Below, one piece after another: positions 1 to 7,482 of a stretch of DNA of 18,911 nucleotides. The DNA is from Clostridia bacterium (GTDB taxonomy: Bacteria > Bacillota_A > Clostridia > Christensenellales > Aristaeellaceae). The translations under genes were made by a program, and so were the position numbers. Each line of letters starts with the position of its first letter. Position 1 is the stretch's first letter. Under the pieces are notes generated by a model that did not search any database, was not told the DNA's origin, and was given only the letters and a program-made list of their open reading frames with translations. The DNA lies in the NCBI GenBank assembly GCA_017525805.1, contig JAFXSH010000013.1, positions 1 to 18,911 on the forward strand, given 5' to 3'.

Positions 1-1239
1 GCCCAGGGCGAAAATCCCAAGACCGGCGACAAGATCGAACGCGCCTGCGAAAGCCCCGAGCCCTTCTCCGCTTTCGTGTACAAGACCGTAGCCGACCCCT
101 TCGTGGGCAAGCTGAGCCTGTTCCGGGTCATGTCCGGTTCCATCACCCCCGCCACCGCGCTGTATAACTCCACCGCGGACAAGGCCGAAAAGGCCGGCGG
201 CCTGTTCCTCATGCGCGGCAAAAAGCAGACCAGCGTGAACGTGCTCAACGCCGGCGATCTGGGCGCGCTTTCCAAGCTGCAGTTCACCAATTCCGGCGAC
301 ACCCTGTGCGACGCCGCTTCCCCCATCAAATACGCCTCCATCGACTTCCCCGCTCCCTGCATCTCCAAGGCCATTTCCGCTGCCAAGCAGGGCGAAGAAG
401 ACAAGGTGTTCTCCGGCCTGGCCCGCCTCCAGGAAGAAGACCCCTCCATCAAAGTGGAAAAGAACACCGAGACCACCGAAACCCTGGTTTCCGGTCAGGG
501 CGAAGTGCATTTAGACGTGATCCGCAACAAGCTGGCCTCCAAGTTCGGCGCCAACGCCGTGCTGAACGATCCCAAGATCCCCTACCGTGAAACCATCCGC
601 AAGAAGGTCGCCTGCCAGGGCCGCCACAAGAAGCAGTCCGGCGGTCACGGCCAGTTCGGCGACGTGTGGATCGAGTTCTCCCCCATCGGCGACACCAACA
701 TCGACTTTGAGTTTGAAGACGCCGTGGTCGGCGGCGCTGTGCCCAGGAACTTCATCCCCGCCGTGGAAAAGGGCCTGCGCGAGAACATCCGCAAGGGCGT
801 TCTGGCCGGTTATCCCATGGTGGGCCTGCACGCCAAGCTGTACGACGGTTCCTACCACCCCGTAGACTCCTCTGAAATGGCGTTCAAGACCGCCGCCCGC
901 ATTGCCTACAAGAAGGGCTGCATGGACGCCAGCCCTGTGATGCTGGAGCCCATCATGCACGTGGAAGTGTTCGTTCCCGATGAGTACATGGGCGATATCA
1001 TGGGCGATATGAACAAGCGGCGCGGCCGCATCATGGGCATGGACCAGGTGGACGGCCAGCAGCGGGTGACCGCCGAAGCGCCCATGGGTGAAATGTTCAA
1101 GTATGCCACCGACCTTCGTTCCATGACCCAGGCCCGTGGTTCCTTTACCATGAGCTTTGAACGGTATGAGGAAATGCCCGCCGACGCTGCCAAGAAGATC
1201 ATTGAAAGCGCTCAGAAGGACGAGGAAGAAGAAGAATAA
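1..1239 (+). CDS. Elongation factor G-like GTPase (EF-G paralogue), 3' part only
   Basis: The reading frame is open from the first base, so this is the C-terminal 412 residues of a protein whose GTPase domain lies outside the window. What remains starts in domain II (the segment PFSAFVYKTVADPFVGKLS) and runs through domains III, IV and V. Domain IV carries HKKQSGGHGQFGDVW, the version typical of the EF-G-like or EF-G2 paralogues rather than the KQSGGRGQYGHV of canonical translocating EF-G. EF-G binds the ribosome and drives translocation or recycling; the role of this paralogue group is less certain. The protein ends in a run of five glutamates after KD. A GTG at base 76 could be mistaken for a start, but the frame and homology continue upstream of it. 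The gene is followed after 11 bases by an intrinsic terminator, so it ends its transcription unit. Family assignment is firm; the paralogue assignment is from the motif alone. Confidence 0.9.
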   Translation, partial: AQGENPKTGDKIERACESPEPFSAFVYKTVADPFVGKLSLFRVMSGSITPATALYNSTADKAEKAGGLFLMRGKKQTSVNVLNAGDLGALSKLQFTNSGDTLCDAASPIKYASIDFPAPCISKAISAAKQGEEDKVFSGLARLQEEDPSIKVEKNTETTETLVSGQGEVHLDVIRNKLASKFGANAVLNDPKIPYRETIRKKVACQGRHKKQSGGHGQFGDVWIEFSPIGDTNIDFEFEDAVVGGAVPRNFIPAVEKGLRENIRKGVLAGYPMVGLHAKLYDGSYHPVDSSEMAFKTAARIAYKKGCMDASPVMLEPIMHVEVFVPDEYMGDIMGDMNKRRGRIMGMDQVDGQQRVTAEAPMGEMFKYATDLRSMTQARGSFTMSFERYEEMPADAAKKIIESAQKDEEEEE

Positions 1240-1250
1240 GGATCTTTGCC

Positions 1251-1277
1251 GCCCGGCTTTTCAGCCGGGCATTTTTT
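1251..1277 (+). terminator. Intrinsic terminator of the EF-G-like gene
   Basis: A perfect 8-base-pair GC-rich stem (GCCCGGCT with AGCCGGGC) closes a four-base TTTC loop and is followed by A and six T residues. It begins 11 bases after the stop codon. Confidence 0.93.
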
Positions 1278-1326
1278 ACATTTATTTCATATCTGACCAA
1301 GAAGGAATTTTCCATTTCCAGCCGAA

Positions 1327-1332
1327 TATAAT
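1327..1332 (+). promoter_or_regulatory. Candidate -10 element for the coiled-coil protein gene
   Basis: A perfect TATAAT lies 38 bases before the start codon at 1371, between the EF-G terminator and the gene. I see no convincing -35 box at the usual distance (GGAATT is what sits there with a 17-base gap), so this rests on the -10 hexamer and on the need for a promoter after a strong terminator. The ribosome binding site GGGAGGA is at 1354-1360. Confidence 0.4.
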
Positions 1333-1370
1333 ATGTAATTCAAATCAATATTTGGGAGGAGAAACACACC

Positions 1371-2312
1371 ATGAAAAAATCCATCTGGATCGTTCTGCCC
1401 GTTGTAATTATCGCGGTCGTGCTGGTCGCCGTTTTCGTTGGCCAGCGGAATTCTCTTTCTGATCAAGTGGCCCAGCTGCAGGCTGAACGCAGCGACCTTT
1501 CCCGCCAGCTGAACGAAGCCGATATGGCTGCCAAGACGGCCCAGGAGCTGGCTGAAACCAGCCGTGCCGCCATGGAAGAGAAGGTGCAGGAAGCCGAAAC
1601 CATCATTCAGGAAGCAGAAACCAAAATCCAGGAAGCTGAATCCAAGGCGCAGGAAGCCGAAGACCGGGCCCAGAAAGCGGAGGGCATGGCGCAGGAAGCC
1701 GAAGGAAAAGCGCAGGAAGCGGTGGAAGCCTTGTCCGTAGCCACCACTGAACGCGACGCCCTGCAGGCAAACGCCAACACCGCCGCGGAACAGCTCAGCG
1801 CGAGCATCAAGCAGGTACAGGACGCGCTGACAGTGCTGGGCGGCAGCCTGGATGATAACGGCAATGGTGAGCTGGAAGAAACCAAAGCCGCGCTGACCAC
1901 CGTGACTGCCGAACTGGAAGCTTTGAAAAACGAAGCGGAAGCCCAGGCCGCGCAAGCCGCCCTGGAACTGCAGCAGGTTCAGGACGCCCTTGCCGTCGTG
2001 ACCAGCGAACGGGATCAGCTGCAGGCCGCCGCGGAATCCGCCGCCAACCAGGCCCTGGAGCTGCAAAATCTGCAGGCCACGCTGACCGCCGTGACCGCGG
2101 AACGCGACGCACTGGCAATTGCCAAAACAAAGATTTCTATCCTGGATGCTTCTGAAAGCGTTGTCGCGGAATATGACAGCATTTCTGATTTGAAGCTGGG
2201 CGAACTGGCCCTGCAGCCCGGTGCATACACCATTCGGATCGCGATCGTGAACGCCGCCGGTGAGGAAATCGGTCATTATGATCTTGCCTATGCCATTCCC
2301 GCCGCCGAATAA
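1371..2312 (+). CDS. Membrane-anchored coiled-coil protein of unknown function
   Basis: I do not recognise a named family. The 313-residue product starts with two lysines and a hydrophobic segment (about residues 5-24), which fits an uncleaved N-terminal membrane anchor with the rest outside the cell. Residues 27-250 are Ala/Glu/Gln/Leu-rich and heptad-patterned, so a long coiled coil is expected. Residues 72-120 are seven consecutive heptads of the form (V/I/A)QEAExx. A second, longer motif (V-T-x-E-R-D-x-L) recurs near residues 124-131, 210-217 and 241-248. The coil is interrupted at 157-170 by GGSLDDNGNGELEE, which resembles a single EF-hand loop. The last 60 residues (about 253-313) look like a small beta-rich domain (KISILDASESVVAEYDS, then QPGAYTIRIAIVNAAGEEIG). 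The start is supported by a GGGAGGA Shine-Dalgarno sequence ending ten bases upstream. It appears to be a single-gene unit between two terminators. A cell-envelope spacer or scaffold role is only a guess. Confidence 0.85.
   Translation: MKKSIWIVLPVVIIAVVLVAVFVGQRNSLSDQVAQLQAERSDLSRQLNEADMAAKTAQELAETSRAAMEEKVQEAETIIQEAETKIQEAESKAQEAEDRAQKAEGMAQEAEGKAQEAVEALSVATTERDALQANANTAAEQLSASIKQVQDALTVLGGSLDDNGNGELEETKAALTTVTAELEALKNEAEAQAAQAALELQQVQDALAVVTSERDQLQAAAESAANQALELQNLQATLTAVTAERDALAIAKTKISILDASESVVAEYDSISDLKLGELALQPGAYTIRIAIVNAAGEEIGHYDLAYAIPAAE
1584..1730 (+). repeat. Seven imperfect 21-base tandem repeats encoding (V/I/A)QEAExx heptads
   Basis: Within the coiled-coil gene, a unit containing CAGGAAGC(C/A/G)GAA recurs at 21-base steps seven times with a few substitutions. 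Unit length matches exactly one coiled-coil heptad, so expansion or contraction would keep both the reading frame and the coil register. Confidence 0.8.
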
Positions 2313-2342
2313 ACCAATGTAAAAATCAATCAATAATTTTGG

Positions 2343-2379
2343 GGACGCCTTCGCTCGATGCGGGGGCGTCCTGAATTTT
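2343..2379 (+). terminator. Probable terminator of the coiled-coil protein gene
   Basis: GGACGCC (2343-2349) pairs with GGCGTCC (2365-2371), extended inward by two T-G wobbles and CGC with GCG around a five-base TCGAT loop. The tail is only TGAATTTT, so termination may be partial. It lies 30 bases after the stop codon. Confidence 0.55.
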
Positions 2380-2395
2380 GCGTCATACAGCAATG

Positions 2396-2421
2396 AAAAA
2401 ACCCGAAGCACAGGCTTCGGG
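2396..2421 (-). terminator. Intrinsic terminator of clpX, possibly bidirectional
   Basis: A perfect 8-base-pair stem (CCCGAAGC at 2402-2409 with GCTTCGGG at 2414-2421) with a four-base loop is followed, reading the minus strand, by six T residues. It starts 16 bases past the clpX stop. On the plus strand the same stem is followed by CTTGACTTATTTTT, so it may back up the weaker terminator of the upstream plus-strand gene. Confidence 0.88.
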
Positions 2422-2437
2422 CTTGACTTATTTTTGG

Positions 2438-3739
2438 TCAGCTGGCGCTAGGCTCGTCCGGAATCAAGCGTGGGCGCTTCGCCCGGTGCGTAAGGCGCGT
2501 GGGCGCTTCGCCCAATTCCAGGGTCGGCTTTTCGCCATCGGTGATCACGGCTTTGGTGATGATGCAGCGGCGGACATCCTTGCAGCCCGGCAGCTCAAAC
2601 AGCGTATCCAGCAGCGCGTTTTCAATAATGGAACGCAGACCGCGGGCGCCGCTTTTCCGTTCGATGGCCAGGCGCGCGATCTCCTGGAGGGCGTCGTCCT
2701 CAAAGACCAATTCCGCGCCGTCCAATTCCACCAGCTTTTGATACTGCTTGACCAGCGCGTTCCGGGGTTCTTTCAGAATGCGCACCAAGGCTTCCTCGTC
2801 CAGGGCGTCCAGCGTCACGTTCACCGGCAGGCGGCCAATGAATTCGGGAATCAGGCCGAATTTCAGCAAATCCTCGGGCCGCAGTTCCCGCAGGGTCTCC
2901 CCCACGTTCTGCTGTTTCTTTCCTTTGGGATCAGCGCCGAAGCCCAGAGCCTTTTTGCCGATGCGCTGTTCGATGATGCGGGAAAGCCCGTCGAAAGCGC
3001 CGCCGCAGATGAACAGGATATTGGTGGTGTCGATTTGCAGGCATTCCTGGTGGGGATGCTTGCGCCCGCCCTGGGGCGGCACGTTGGCCAGCGTCCCTTC
3101 TAAGATTTTCAGCAGCGCTTGCTGCACACCCTCGCCGCTCACGTCCCTTGTGATGGACACGTTTTCACCCTTCCGGGCGATCTTATCGATTTCATCGATG
3201 TAAATGATGCCGCGCTGGGCCGCCTGGATATCGTTGCCCGCAGCCTGGATCAGCCGAAGCAGGATGTTTTCCACGTCCTCGCCCACGTAGCCCGCTTCCG
3301 TCAGCGCCGTGGCGTCCACGATAGCGAAGGGCACGTTCAGAATCCTGGCCAAAGACTGGGCCAGATAGGTTTTGCCGCAGCCGGTGGGGCCGATCATCAG
3401 CACATTGGACTTTTGCAGCTCCACGCCGTCCTTTTTTATCGGGGCGCTGATGCGCTTATAGTGATTGTACACCGCCACGCACAGCGTGCGCTTGGCCTGC
3501 TCCTGTCCGATCACATATTCGTCCAGCACTTCCTTCATTTCGGAAGGCGTGGGAATTTCGTTCAGGCTGGGAGCGGAAGACATGATATCCATATCGTCCG
3601 CCACGATTTCCTGGCACAGCGCGATGCATTCATTGCAGATATATGCTCCCGGGCCGGCAATGATCCGGCGCACCTGATCCTGGGTTTTCCCGCAGAAGGA
3701 GCAACGTAGTTTCCGGGAGCTCATATCATCCTTAGCCAT
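2438..3739 (-). CDS. clpX: ATP-dependent Clp protease ATP-binding subunit ClpX
   Basis: ClpX is the hexameric AAA+ unfoldase that recognises tagged substrates and feeds them into the ClpP chamber in the cytoplasm. The 433-residue product has the N-terminal four-cysteine zinc-binding domain (Cys13, Cys16, Cys35, Cys38), Walker A GPTGCGKT at 117-124, the GYVG pore loop at 150-153, Walker B IIYIDEID at 178-185, the RKH pore motif at 226-228 and the sensor-2 GARGLR at 364-369. The ClpP-docking loop reads LGF (265-267) in place of the common IGF. The start is preceded by GAGGGAA; residue 6 is also a methionine, but the first fits the usual MA- start. After the conserved end (about KPTLELG) the tail runs on for 23 basic and polar residues encoded by a partly duplicated DNA segment. 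The stop of clpP is 25 bases upstream of this start, so clpP and clpX are co-transcribed. Confidence 0.97.
   Translation of the reverse strand: MAKDDMSSRKLRCSFCGKTQDQVRRIIAGPGAYICNECIALCQEIVADDMDIMSSAPSLNEIPTPSEMKEVLDEYVIGQEQAKRTLCVAVYNHYKRISAPIKKDGVELQKSNVLMIGPTGCGKTYLAQSLARILNVPFAIVDATALTEAGYVGEDVENILLRLIQAAGNDIQAAQRGIIYIDEIDKIARKGENVSITRDVSGEGVQQALLKILEGTLANVPPQGGRKHPHQECLQIDTTNILFICGGAFDGLSRIIEQRIGKKALGFGADPKGKKQQNVGETLRELRPEDLLKFGLIPEFIGRLPVNVTLDALDEEALVRILKEPRNALVKQYQKLVELDGAELVFEDDALQEIARLAIERKSGARGLRSIIENALLDTLFELPGCKDVRRCIITKAVITDGEKPTLELGEAPTRLTHRAKRPRLIPDEPSAS
2469..2513. repeat. 16-base direct repeat, 29-base period, in the clpX 3' end
   Basis: CGTGGGCGCTTCGCCC occurs at 2469-2484 and again, identical, at 2498-2513. 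Each copy contains a small inverted repeat (GGGCG, CTT, CGCCC). Because the period is 29 bases, the two copies are read in different frames in clpX: one gives LGEAPTR and the other HRAKRPR. It looks like a local duplication that rewrote the ClpX C-terminus. Confidence 0.85.
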
Positions 3740-3764
3740 ATTTCCCTCATTCAGTCATTGACGC

Positions 3765-4355
3765 TTATTTTTTCTGCCGGGGCTGATAGATTTCGTCGAT
3801 GATGCCGTACTCCAGCGCTTCCTGGGCGGACATGAAATGGTCCCTCTCCACGTCCAGGGCGATCTTTTCCAAAGGCTGGCCGGTCATCTGGGCCATGAGG
3901 CCGTTCATCTTGTTCTTGGTGCGCAGCAGCCATTCGGCGTGAATGGTCACGTCCGTGGCCTGGCCGGAAGCGCCGCCGGAGGGCTGGTGGATCATCACTT
4001 CGCTGTTGGGCAGGGCCAGGCGTTTGCCCTTTTCCCCGGCCATCAGCAGAAACGCGCCCATGGAGGCTGCCATGCCGACACATACCGTGCGCACAGGACA
4101 CTTGATATAGTTCATGGTGTCGAAAATCGCCATGCCAGCGGTGACGGAGCCGCCCGGGCTGTTGATGTACAGATTGATATCCGCGTCCGGGTTGTCCGTT
4201 TCCAGGAACAGCAATTGGGCCACCACGGCGTTCGCCACCTGATCATCGATGGCGCTGCCCAGGAACACCACCCGGTCCTTCAGAAGCCGGGAATAGATAT
4301 CATAGGACCTTTCACCGTGAACGGTCTGCTCTACAACATAAGGTATCAAAGACAT
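3765..4355 (-). CDS. clpP: ATP-dependent Clp protease proteolytic subunit ClpP
   Basis: ClpP is the serine peptidase that forms the two-ring degradation chamber and works with ClpX. The serine protease triad is complete: Ser in GMAASMGAF (residue 98 from the start used here), His in MIHQPSGG (123) and Asp in VERDHF (172), with the 25- and 49-residue spacings of E. coli ClpP. The start at 4355 ([10 protein letters not shown]) is preferred over the ATG at 4373: GGAAGG lies ten bases before it, while the outer ATG has no ribosome binding site and adds six atypical residues. The product is 196 residues, normal for the family. Ser-His-Asp, the YINSPGG oxyanion-region motif and the order tig-clpP-clpX leave no doubt about identity. 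Confidence 0.97.
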   Translation of the reverse strand: MSLIPYVVEQTVHGERSYDIYSRLLKDRVVFLGSAIDDQVANAVVAQLLFLETDNPDADINLYINSPGGSVTAGMAIFDTMNYIKCPVRTVCVGMAASMGAFLLMAGEKGKRLALPNSEVMIHQPSGGASGQATDVTIHAEWLLRTKNKMNGLMAQMTGQPLEKIALDVERDHFMSAQEALEYGIIDEIYQPRQKK

Positions 4356-4373
4356 TTGATCGTTTCCTTCCAT

Positions 4374-4523
4374 CTATACCATCATCGCCGGGGGCGGAAA
4401 CGCCGCCCTCCTCGTCAAAGGGAGAAGCGGCGCTCCGCCGGGCAGGCCAATGCCTGCGCGCCCATCTTTATCATATGATGGCTTTCACCGACGTATTCCA
4501 TTCGTTCCGGGGGAACGAATTTG
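4374..4523 (-). other. Structured tig-clpP spacer
   Basis: No gene fits in this 150-base gap. It holds a 9-base-pair hairpin directly after the tig stop (ATTCGTTCC at 4500-4508 with GGAACGAAT at 4512-4520) with no T-run, a 10-base palindrome ATCATATGAT (4470-4479), a 6-base-pair GCAGGC/GCCTGC hairpin (4442-4457) and GC-rich inverted segments at about 4387-4440. I see no good sigma-A promoter, so clpP is probably reached by transcription from tig, with these hairpins as possible processing or stability elements. Confidence 0.5.
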
Positions 4524-5906
4524 TTATTCTTCCTCGTCGTCGATCCCGGCGGCTGCCACGGCGTCTTCCACCGCTTTCAGGGTATCAGCCGCGTCGATCT
4601 TTTCGCCTTCGTCCTTTTCTTCCACCCGGGCGCTGGCAACGATCAGATCAACGAACTTACGGATGGCGGCATTCTCCTTGAGGTATTCCTTCTGCCGGTC
4701 GTTCAGGGACTTTTTGAAGTCCTCCACGTCGCGGCCCGCCCGCTCGGCCTCGTCAGCGATGGCCTTTTCCACTTCTTCTTCGGTGGGCTCAATGCCTTCC
4801 GCCTTGATGCCAGCTTCCAGCACAAGCTGCATCTTCACCCGGTTCTTGGCCTCGGGCTTATACATTTCCTTGATCTGCTCCTCGGTCTGGCCGGTATACT
4901 TGATGTAATCCTCAAACTGCAAGCCCTGATACATCATCCGCAGCTTCATTTCCCGGATCATCACGTCGGTTTCGTCCTCGATCATGGCGTCGGGAATATC
5001 GCAGTCGGAAGCGTCCACCGCCTGCTGCACCAGGCTGTTTTCCAGCTGGGTGTCGGCGTTCTTCTGGGCGCGGTCGTTCAGTTCCTTCACGATGCTGGCC
5101 TTGTATTCGTCGAAGGTGTTGAATTCGCTCACGTCGGCGGCAAAATCGTCGTCCAGAGCGGGAACCACCTTGGCCTGAATACCGTTGACCTTTACGTGGA
5201 ACACGGCGTCCTTGCCCTTCAGGTTTTCAGCGTGGTATTCCTCGGGGAACTTGACGTTCAGGTCCTTTTCCTCGCCGATGGCCATGCCCACCATCTGCTC
5301 TTCAAAGCCGGGGATGAAGTGGCCGGAGCCGATTTCCAGGGTCTGGTTCTGGGCGGTGCCGCCTTCAAAGGCCACGCCGTCCACGGTGCCCGCGTAATCC
5401 AGGTTCACGGTATCGCCGTTTTCCACGCTGCGGTCGGTCACGTCCGCCATGGTGGTGGCCTTGTCCACATCCTGCTGGATGCGGCGGTCGATTTCTTCAT
5501 CCGTCACGCGATGGACGAACTTGGTGGCCTTGAGGCCCTTGTATTCGCCCAGCTCCACGTCGGGCTTCACGAACACCTTCACGGTGAACTGCAGGTCCTT
5601 GCCCACGCCGATCTGCTTTACTTCGTCCACTTCGGGCCGGTCCACAACCTTAATATCATTTTCCTTCACAGCGGCTTCATATTCGCCGGGGAAAAGGATA
5701 TCAAACGCTTCGTCGTAAAACACGCCTTCGCCGTACATGCTTTCAATCAGCTTGCGGGGCGCTTTGCCCTTGCGGAAACCGGGCACGTTCACCCGTCCGC
5801 GAATTTTCAGATACGCCTTGGAAACCGCTTCGTCAAATTTCTCGGCGGGGATTTCAAAAGCGATTTTTACTTGATTGCCAGAAACTTTTTCCACTGTGTA
5901 ACCCAT
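4524..5906 (-). CDS. tig: Trigger factor, ribosome-associated chaperone and peptidyl-prolyl isomerase
   Basis: Trigger factor binds near the ribosomal exit tunnel and shields nascent chains. The ribosome-docking signature GFRKGKAPR is at residues 43-51, the same place as in E. coli. The FKBP-type isomerase domain follows at about 161-244 (NGDTVNLDYAGTVDG to FHVKVNGI), then the helical substrate-binding domain. At 460 residues it is somewhat longer than the usual 430, mainly through an acidic tail ending DDEEE. The ATG at 5906 is chosen because GGAGGG sits nine bases upstream and MGYTVEK matches family starts; the open frame extends 19 codons further without support. A strong promoter lies at 5977-6005. 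It heads the tig-clpP-clpX group. Confidence 0.97.
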   Translation of the reverse strand: MGYTVEKVSGNQVKIAFEIPAEKFDEAVSKAYLKIRGRVNVPGFRKGKAPRKLIESMYGEGVFYDEAFDILFPGEYEAAVKENDIKVVDRPEVDEVKQIGVGKDLQFTVKVFVKPDVELGEYKGLKATKFVHRVTDEEIDRRIQQDVDKATTMADVTDRSVENGDTVNLDYAGTVDGVAFEGGTAQNQTLEIGSGHFIPGFEEQMVGMAIGEEKDLNVKFPEEYHAENLKGKDAVFHVKVNGIQAKVVPALDDDFAADVSEFNTFDEYKASIVKELNDRAQKNADTQLENSLVQQAVDASDCDIPDAMIEDETDVMIREMKLRMMYQGLQFEDYIKYTGQTEEQIKEMYKPEAKNRVKMQLVLEAGIKAEGIEPTEEEVEKAIADEAERAGRDVEDFKKSLNDRQKEYLKENAAIRKFVDLIVASARVEEKDEGEKIDAADTLKAVEDAVAAAGIDDEEE

Positions 5907-5976
5907 TAGGAACACCCTCCATATTCGCCATATCGGCGTGGTTGTACTCCATGCGATGCACAAAGCACTATCTTAT

Positions 5977-6005
5977 ATTTTAACACATAGGGAACATAAT
6001 TGCAA
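5977..6005 (-). promoter_or_regulatory. Sigma-A-type promoter of tig
   Basis: On the minus strand TTGCAA (6005-6000) and TAAAAT (5982-5977) are separated by exactly 17 bases. The -10 box lies 70 bases before the tig start codon. The rest of the 5907-6150 gap holds only the downstream guaA terminator and no gene that I can support. Confidence 0.8.
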
Positions 6006-6096
6006 GCTTTTTCCACGAAACAAAGCAAGCACTTCACTTTATACCATTTTATGGGTGAGTAGGCAACCAGTTTGTAGCCAGTCCAAAAATGAAAAT

Positions 6097-6129
6097 CCCG
6101 GAAGTGCTTGTAAAATCAGCGCTTCCGGG
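6097..6129 (-). terminator. Probable intrinsic terminator of the GMP synthase gene
   Basis: CCCGGAAG (6097-6104) pairs with CTTCCGGG (6122-6129), extended by GC/GC around an 11- to 13-base loop. Reading the minus strand the stem is followed by ATTTTCATTTTT. It starts 21 bases after the stop codon. Confidence 0.7.
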
Positions 6130-6150
6130 GTGAAAAGCTTCAAGAAATCA

Positions 6151-7131
6151 TTATTCCCACTCGATGGTTCCGGTGGGCTTGGGCGTTAAATCGAACAGGA
6201 CGCGGTTGACGCCGGGGACTTCGGCGGTAATGCGCTGGGTGATATGCTGGAGGAGGGCGAAGGGAACGTCCTCCACAGTGGCGGTCATGGCGTCGCGGGT
6301 ATTGACGGCGCGGAGGACCACGGGCCACTCGAAGCAGCGCTTGTTATCCTTGACGCCCACGGTTTTGAAATCGGGAACGATGGTGAAATACTGCCAAACC
6401 TTGCCTTCCAGGCCGTTCTTGGCGAACTCTTCCCGCAGAATGGCGTCGCTTTCCCGGACGGCTTCCAGGCGGTCGCGGGTGATGGCGCCCACGCAGCGCA
6501 CGCCGAGGCCCGGGCCGGGGAAGGGCTGACGGTACACCATGCCGTCCGGCAGACCCAGTTCGTGGCCCACCACGCGCACTTCGTCCTTAAAGAGGAACTT
6601 GAGGGGCTCCACCAGCTCAAATTTCAGGTCTTCCGGCAGGCCGCCCACGTTATGATGGGCCTTGACGGGGCCGCTTTCCAGGATATCGGGATAAATGGTG
6701 CCCTGGGCCAGGAACTCGATGCCCTCCTGCTTGCGGGCTTCTTCCTCAAACACGCGGATAAATTCCGCGCCGATGATCTTGCGTTTCTGCTCGGGATCGC
6801 TGACGCCCGCCAGCTTGTCCAGGAACCGGTCCACTGCGTCCACATAGATCAGATTGGCGTTCATTTCATTGCGGAACACCTGGATCACCTGCTCGGGCTC
6901 GCCCTTGCGGAGCAGACCGTGGTTCACGTGCACGCAGACCAGGTTTTTTCCAATGGCCTTGATGAGCAGCGCGGCAACGACGGAGGAATCCACGCCGCCG
7001 GACAGGGCCAGCAGCACCTTCTTATCCCCTACCTGGGCCTTGAGGGCGGCCAATTGTTCCTGAATGAAAGCCTGGGCTAGGGCTGGGGTGGTGATCCGTT
7101 CCATGGTTTCGGGGCGTACATTGTTCTGCAT
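6151..7131 (-). CDS. guaA: GMP synthase ATP-pyrophosphatase subunit without glutaminase domain
   Basis: This protein should convert XMP to GMP with ATP and ammonia, the last step of GMP synthesis. The 326 residues cover only the ATP-pyrophosphatase and dimerisation domains: the P-loop SGGVDSS at 44-50, then QGTIYPDILES, HHNVGGLPEDLKFELVEPLK, QPFPGPGLGVR and the C-terminal KPTGTIEWE that ends GuaA proteins. The N-terminal class I glutamine amidotransferase domain of the usual bacterial 510-525-residue enzyme is absent, and no separate glutaminase gene is in the window; in archaea the two parts are separate genes. The start at 7131 has GGGAGG seven bases upstream; extending 17 codons further would overlap the preceding gene and lacks support. 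The TfoX-like gene stops 16 bases upstream, so the two are probably co-transcribed. The symbol guaA is used for the synthetase part only. Confidence 0.93.
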   Translation of the reverse strand: MQNNVRPETMERITTPALAQAFIQEQLAALKAQVGDKKVLLALSGGVDSSVVAALLIKAIGKNLVCVHVNHGLLRKGEPEQVIQVFRNEMNANLIYVDAVDRFLDKLAGVSDPEQKRKIIGAEFIRVFEEEARKQEGIEFLAQGTIYPDILESGPVKAHHNVGGLPEDLKFELVEPLKFLFKDEVRVVGHELGLPDGMVYRQPFPGPGLGVRCVGAITRDRLEAVRESDAILREEFAKNGLEGKVWQYFTIVPDFKTVGVKDNKRCFEWPVVLRAVNTRDAMTATVEDVPFALLQHITQRITAEVPGVNRVLFDLTPKPTGTIEWE

Positions 7132-7147
7132 CGTGATTCCTCCCTTT

Positions 7148-7462
7148 TCATTGTTTTTTCTTCGCGGCGGGCAATTCGTCATACAGGACGCGGCACAGCG
7201 CCGAAAGGAGTTCCCGGTTTTCCATATCCTCTACCAGCAGCATGGGTTTCGCGCCCTCATATGGCAGTTCCTGGGGCGCGTCTGGCAGCAGCGCCAAAGC
7301 GCCCTTCGTGGGTTTGACAAGGAGGCGGTTGTCATAAACGCCGCCGATCAGCTTGCCCTGCACATACAGCAGGTATTCCCCCATCATCCGCTTCCAGGCG
7401 ATCCCCTCGATTTCGGAAAGCTGCTCCAGGACAAAGTCCAAATAGTCGCTGCTGGACGGCAT
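7148..7462 (-). CDS. TfoX/Sxy N-terminal domain protein
   Basis: A 104-residue product matching the small stand-alone TfoX N-terminal domain: SSSDYLDFVLEQLSEIEG, then WKRMMGEYLLYVQGKLIGGVYDNRLLVKPT. In gamma-proteobacteria TfoX/Sxy is a two-domain competence regulator; single-domain versions such as this are common in Bacillota and their role is not established, so no competence function should be assumed. The start is preceded by a G-rich run (GGGGGG, nine bases away). The next gene, the GMP synthase subunit, starts 16 bases after this stop. The C-terminus is basic (AAKKKQ). Confidence 0.85.
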   Translation of the reverse strand: MPSSSDYLDFVLEQLSEIEGIAWKRMMGEYLLYVQGKLIGGVYDNRLLVKPTKGALALLPDAPQELPYEGAKPMLLVEDMENRELLSALCRVLYDELPAAKKKQ

Positions 7463-7482
7463 TCATCATCCCCCCCTTTCCT

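Noticed and set aside
1287..2411. 374-codon minus-strand open frame opposite the coiled-coil gene
   Set aside because: Its Phe/Gly/Leu-rich repeats mirror the Gln-Glu-Ala heptad codons on the other strand, and it runs through both the promoter region and the terminator.
4356..4373. Longer ClpP start at 4373
   Set aside because: It lacks a ribosome binding site, and the inner ATG at 4355 has one and matches the family's usual first residues.
4470..4480. A second CATATGATA, identical to the dpaA sigma-K-like -10, on the minus strand upstream of clpP
   Set aside because: The best -35 candidate is TAC with a 15-base spacer, which fits neither the sequence nor the spacing of sigma-K promoters, and clpP is a housekeeping gene; the match arises from a short palindrome.
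4521..5909. 462-codon plus-strand open frame opposite tig
   Set aside because: It is the antisense of trigger factor, has no family resemblance and is His/Leu/Val-rich as expected from antisense codons.
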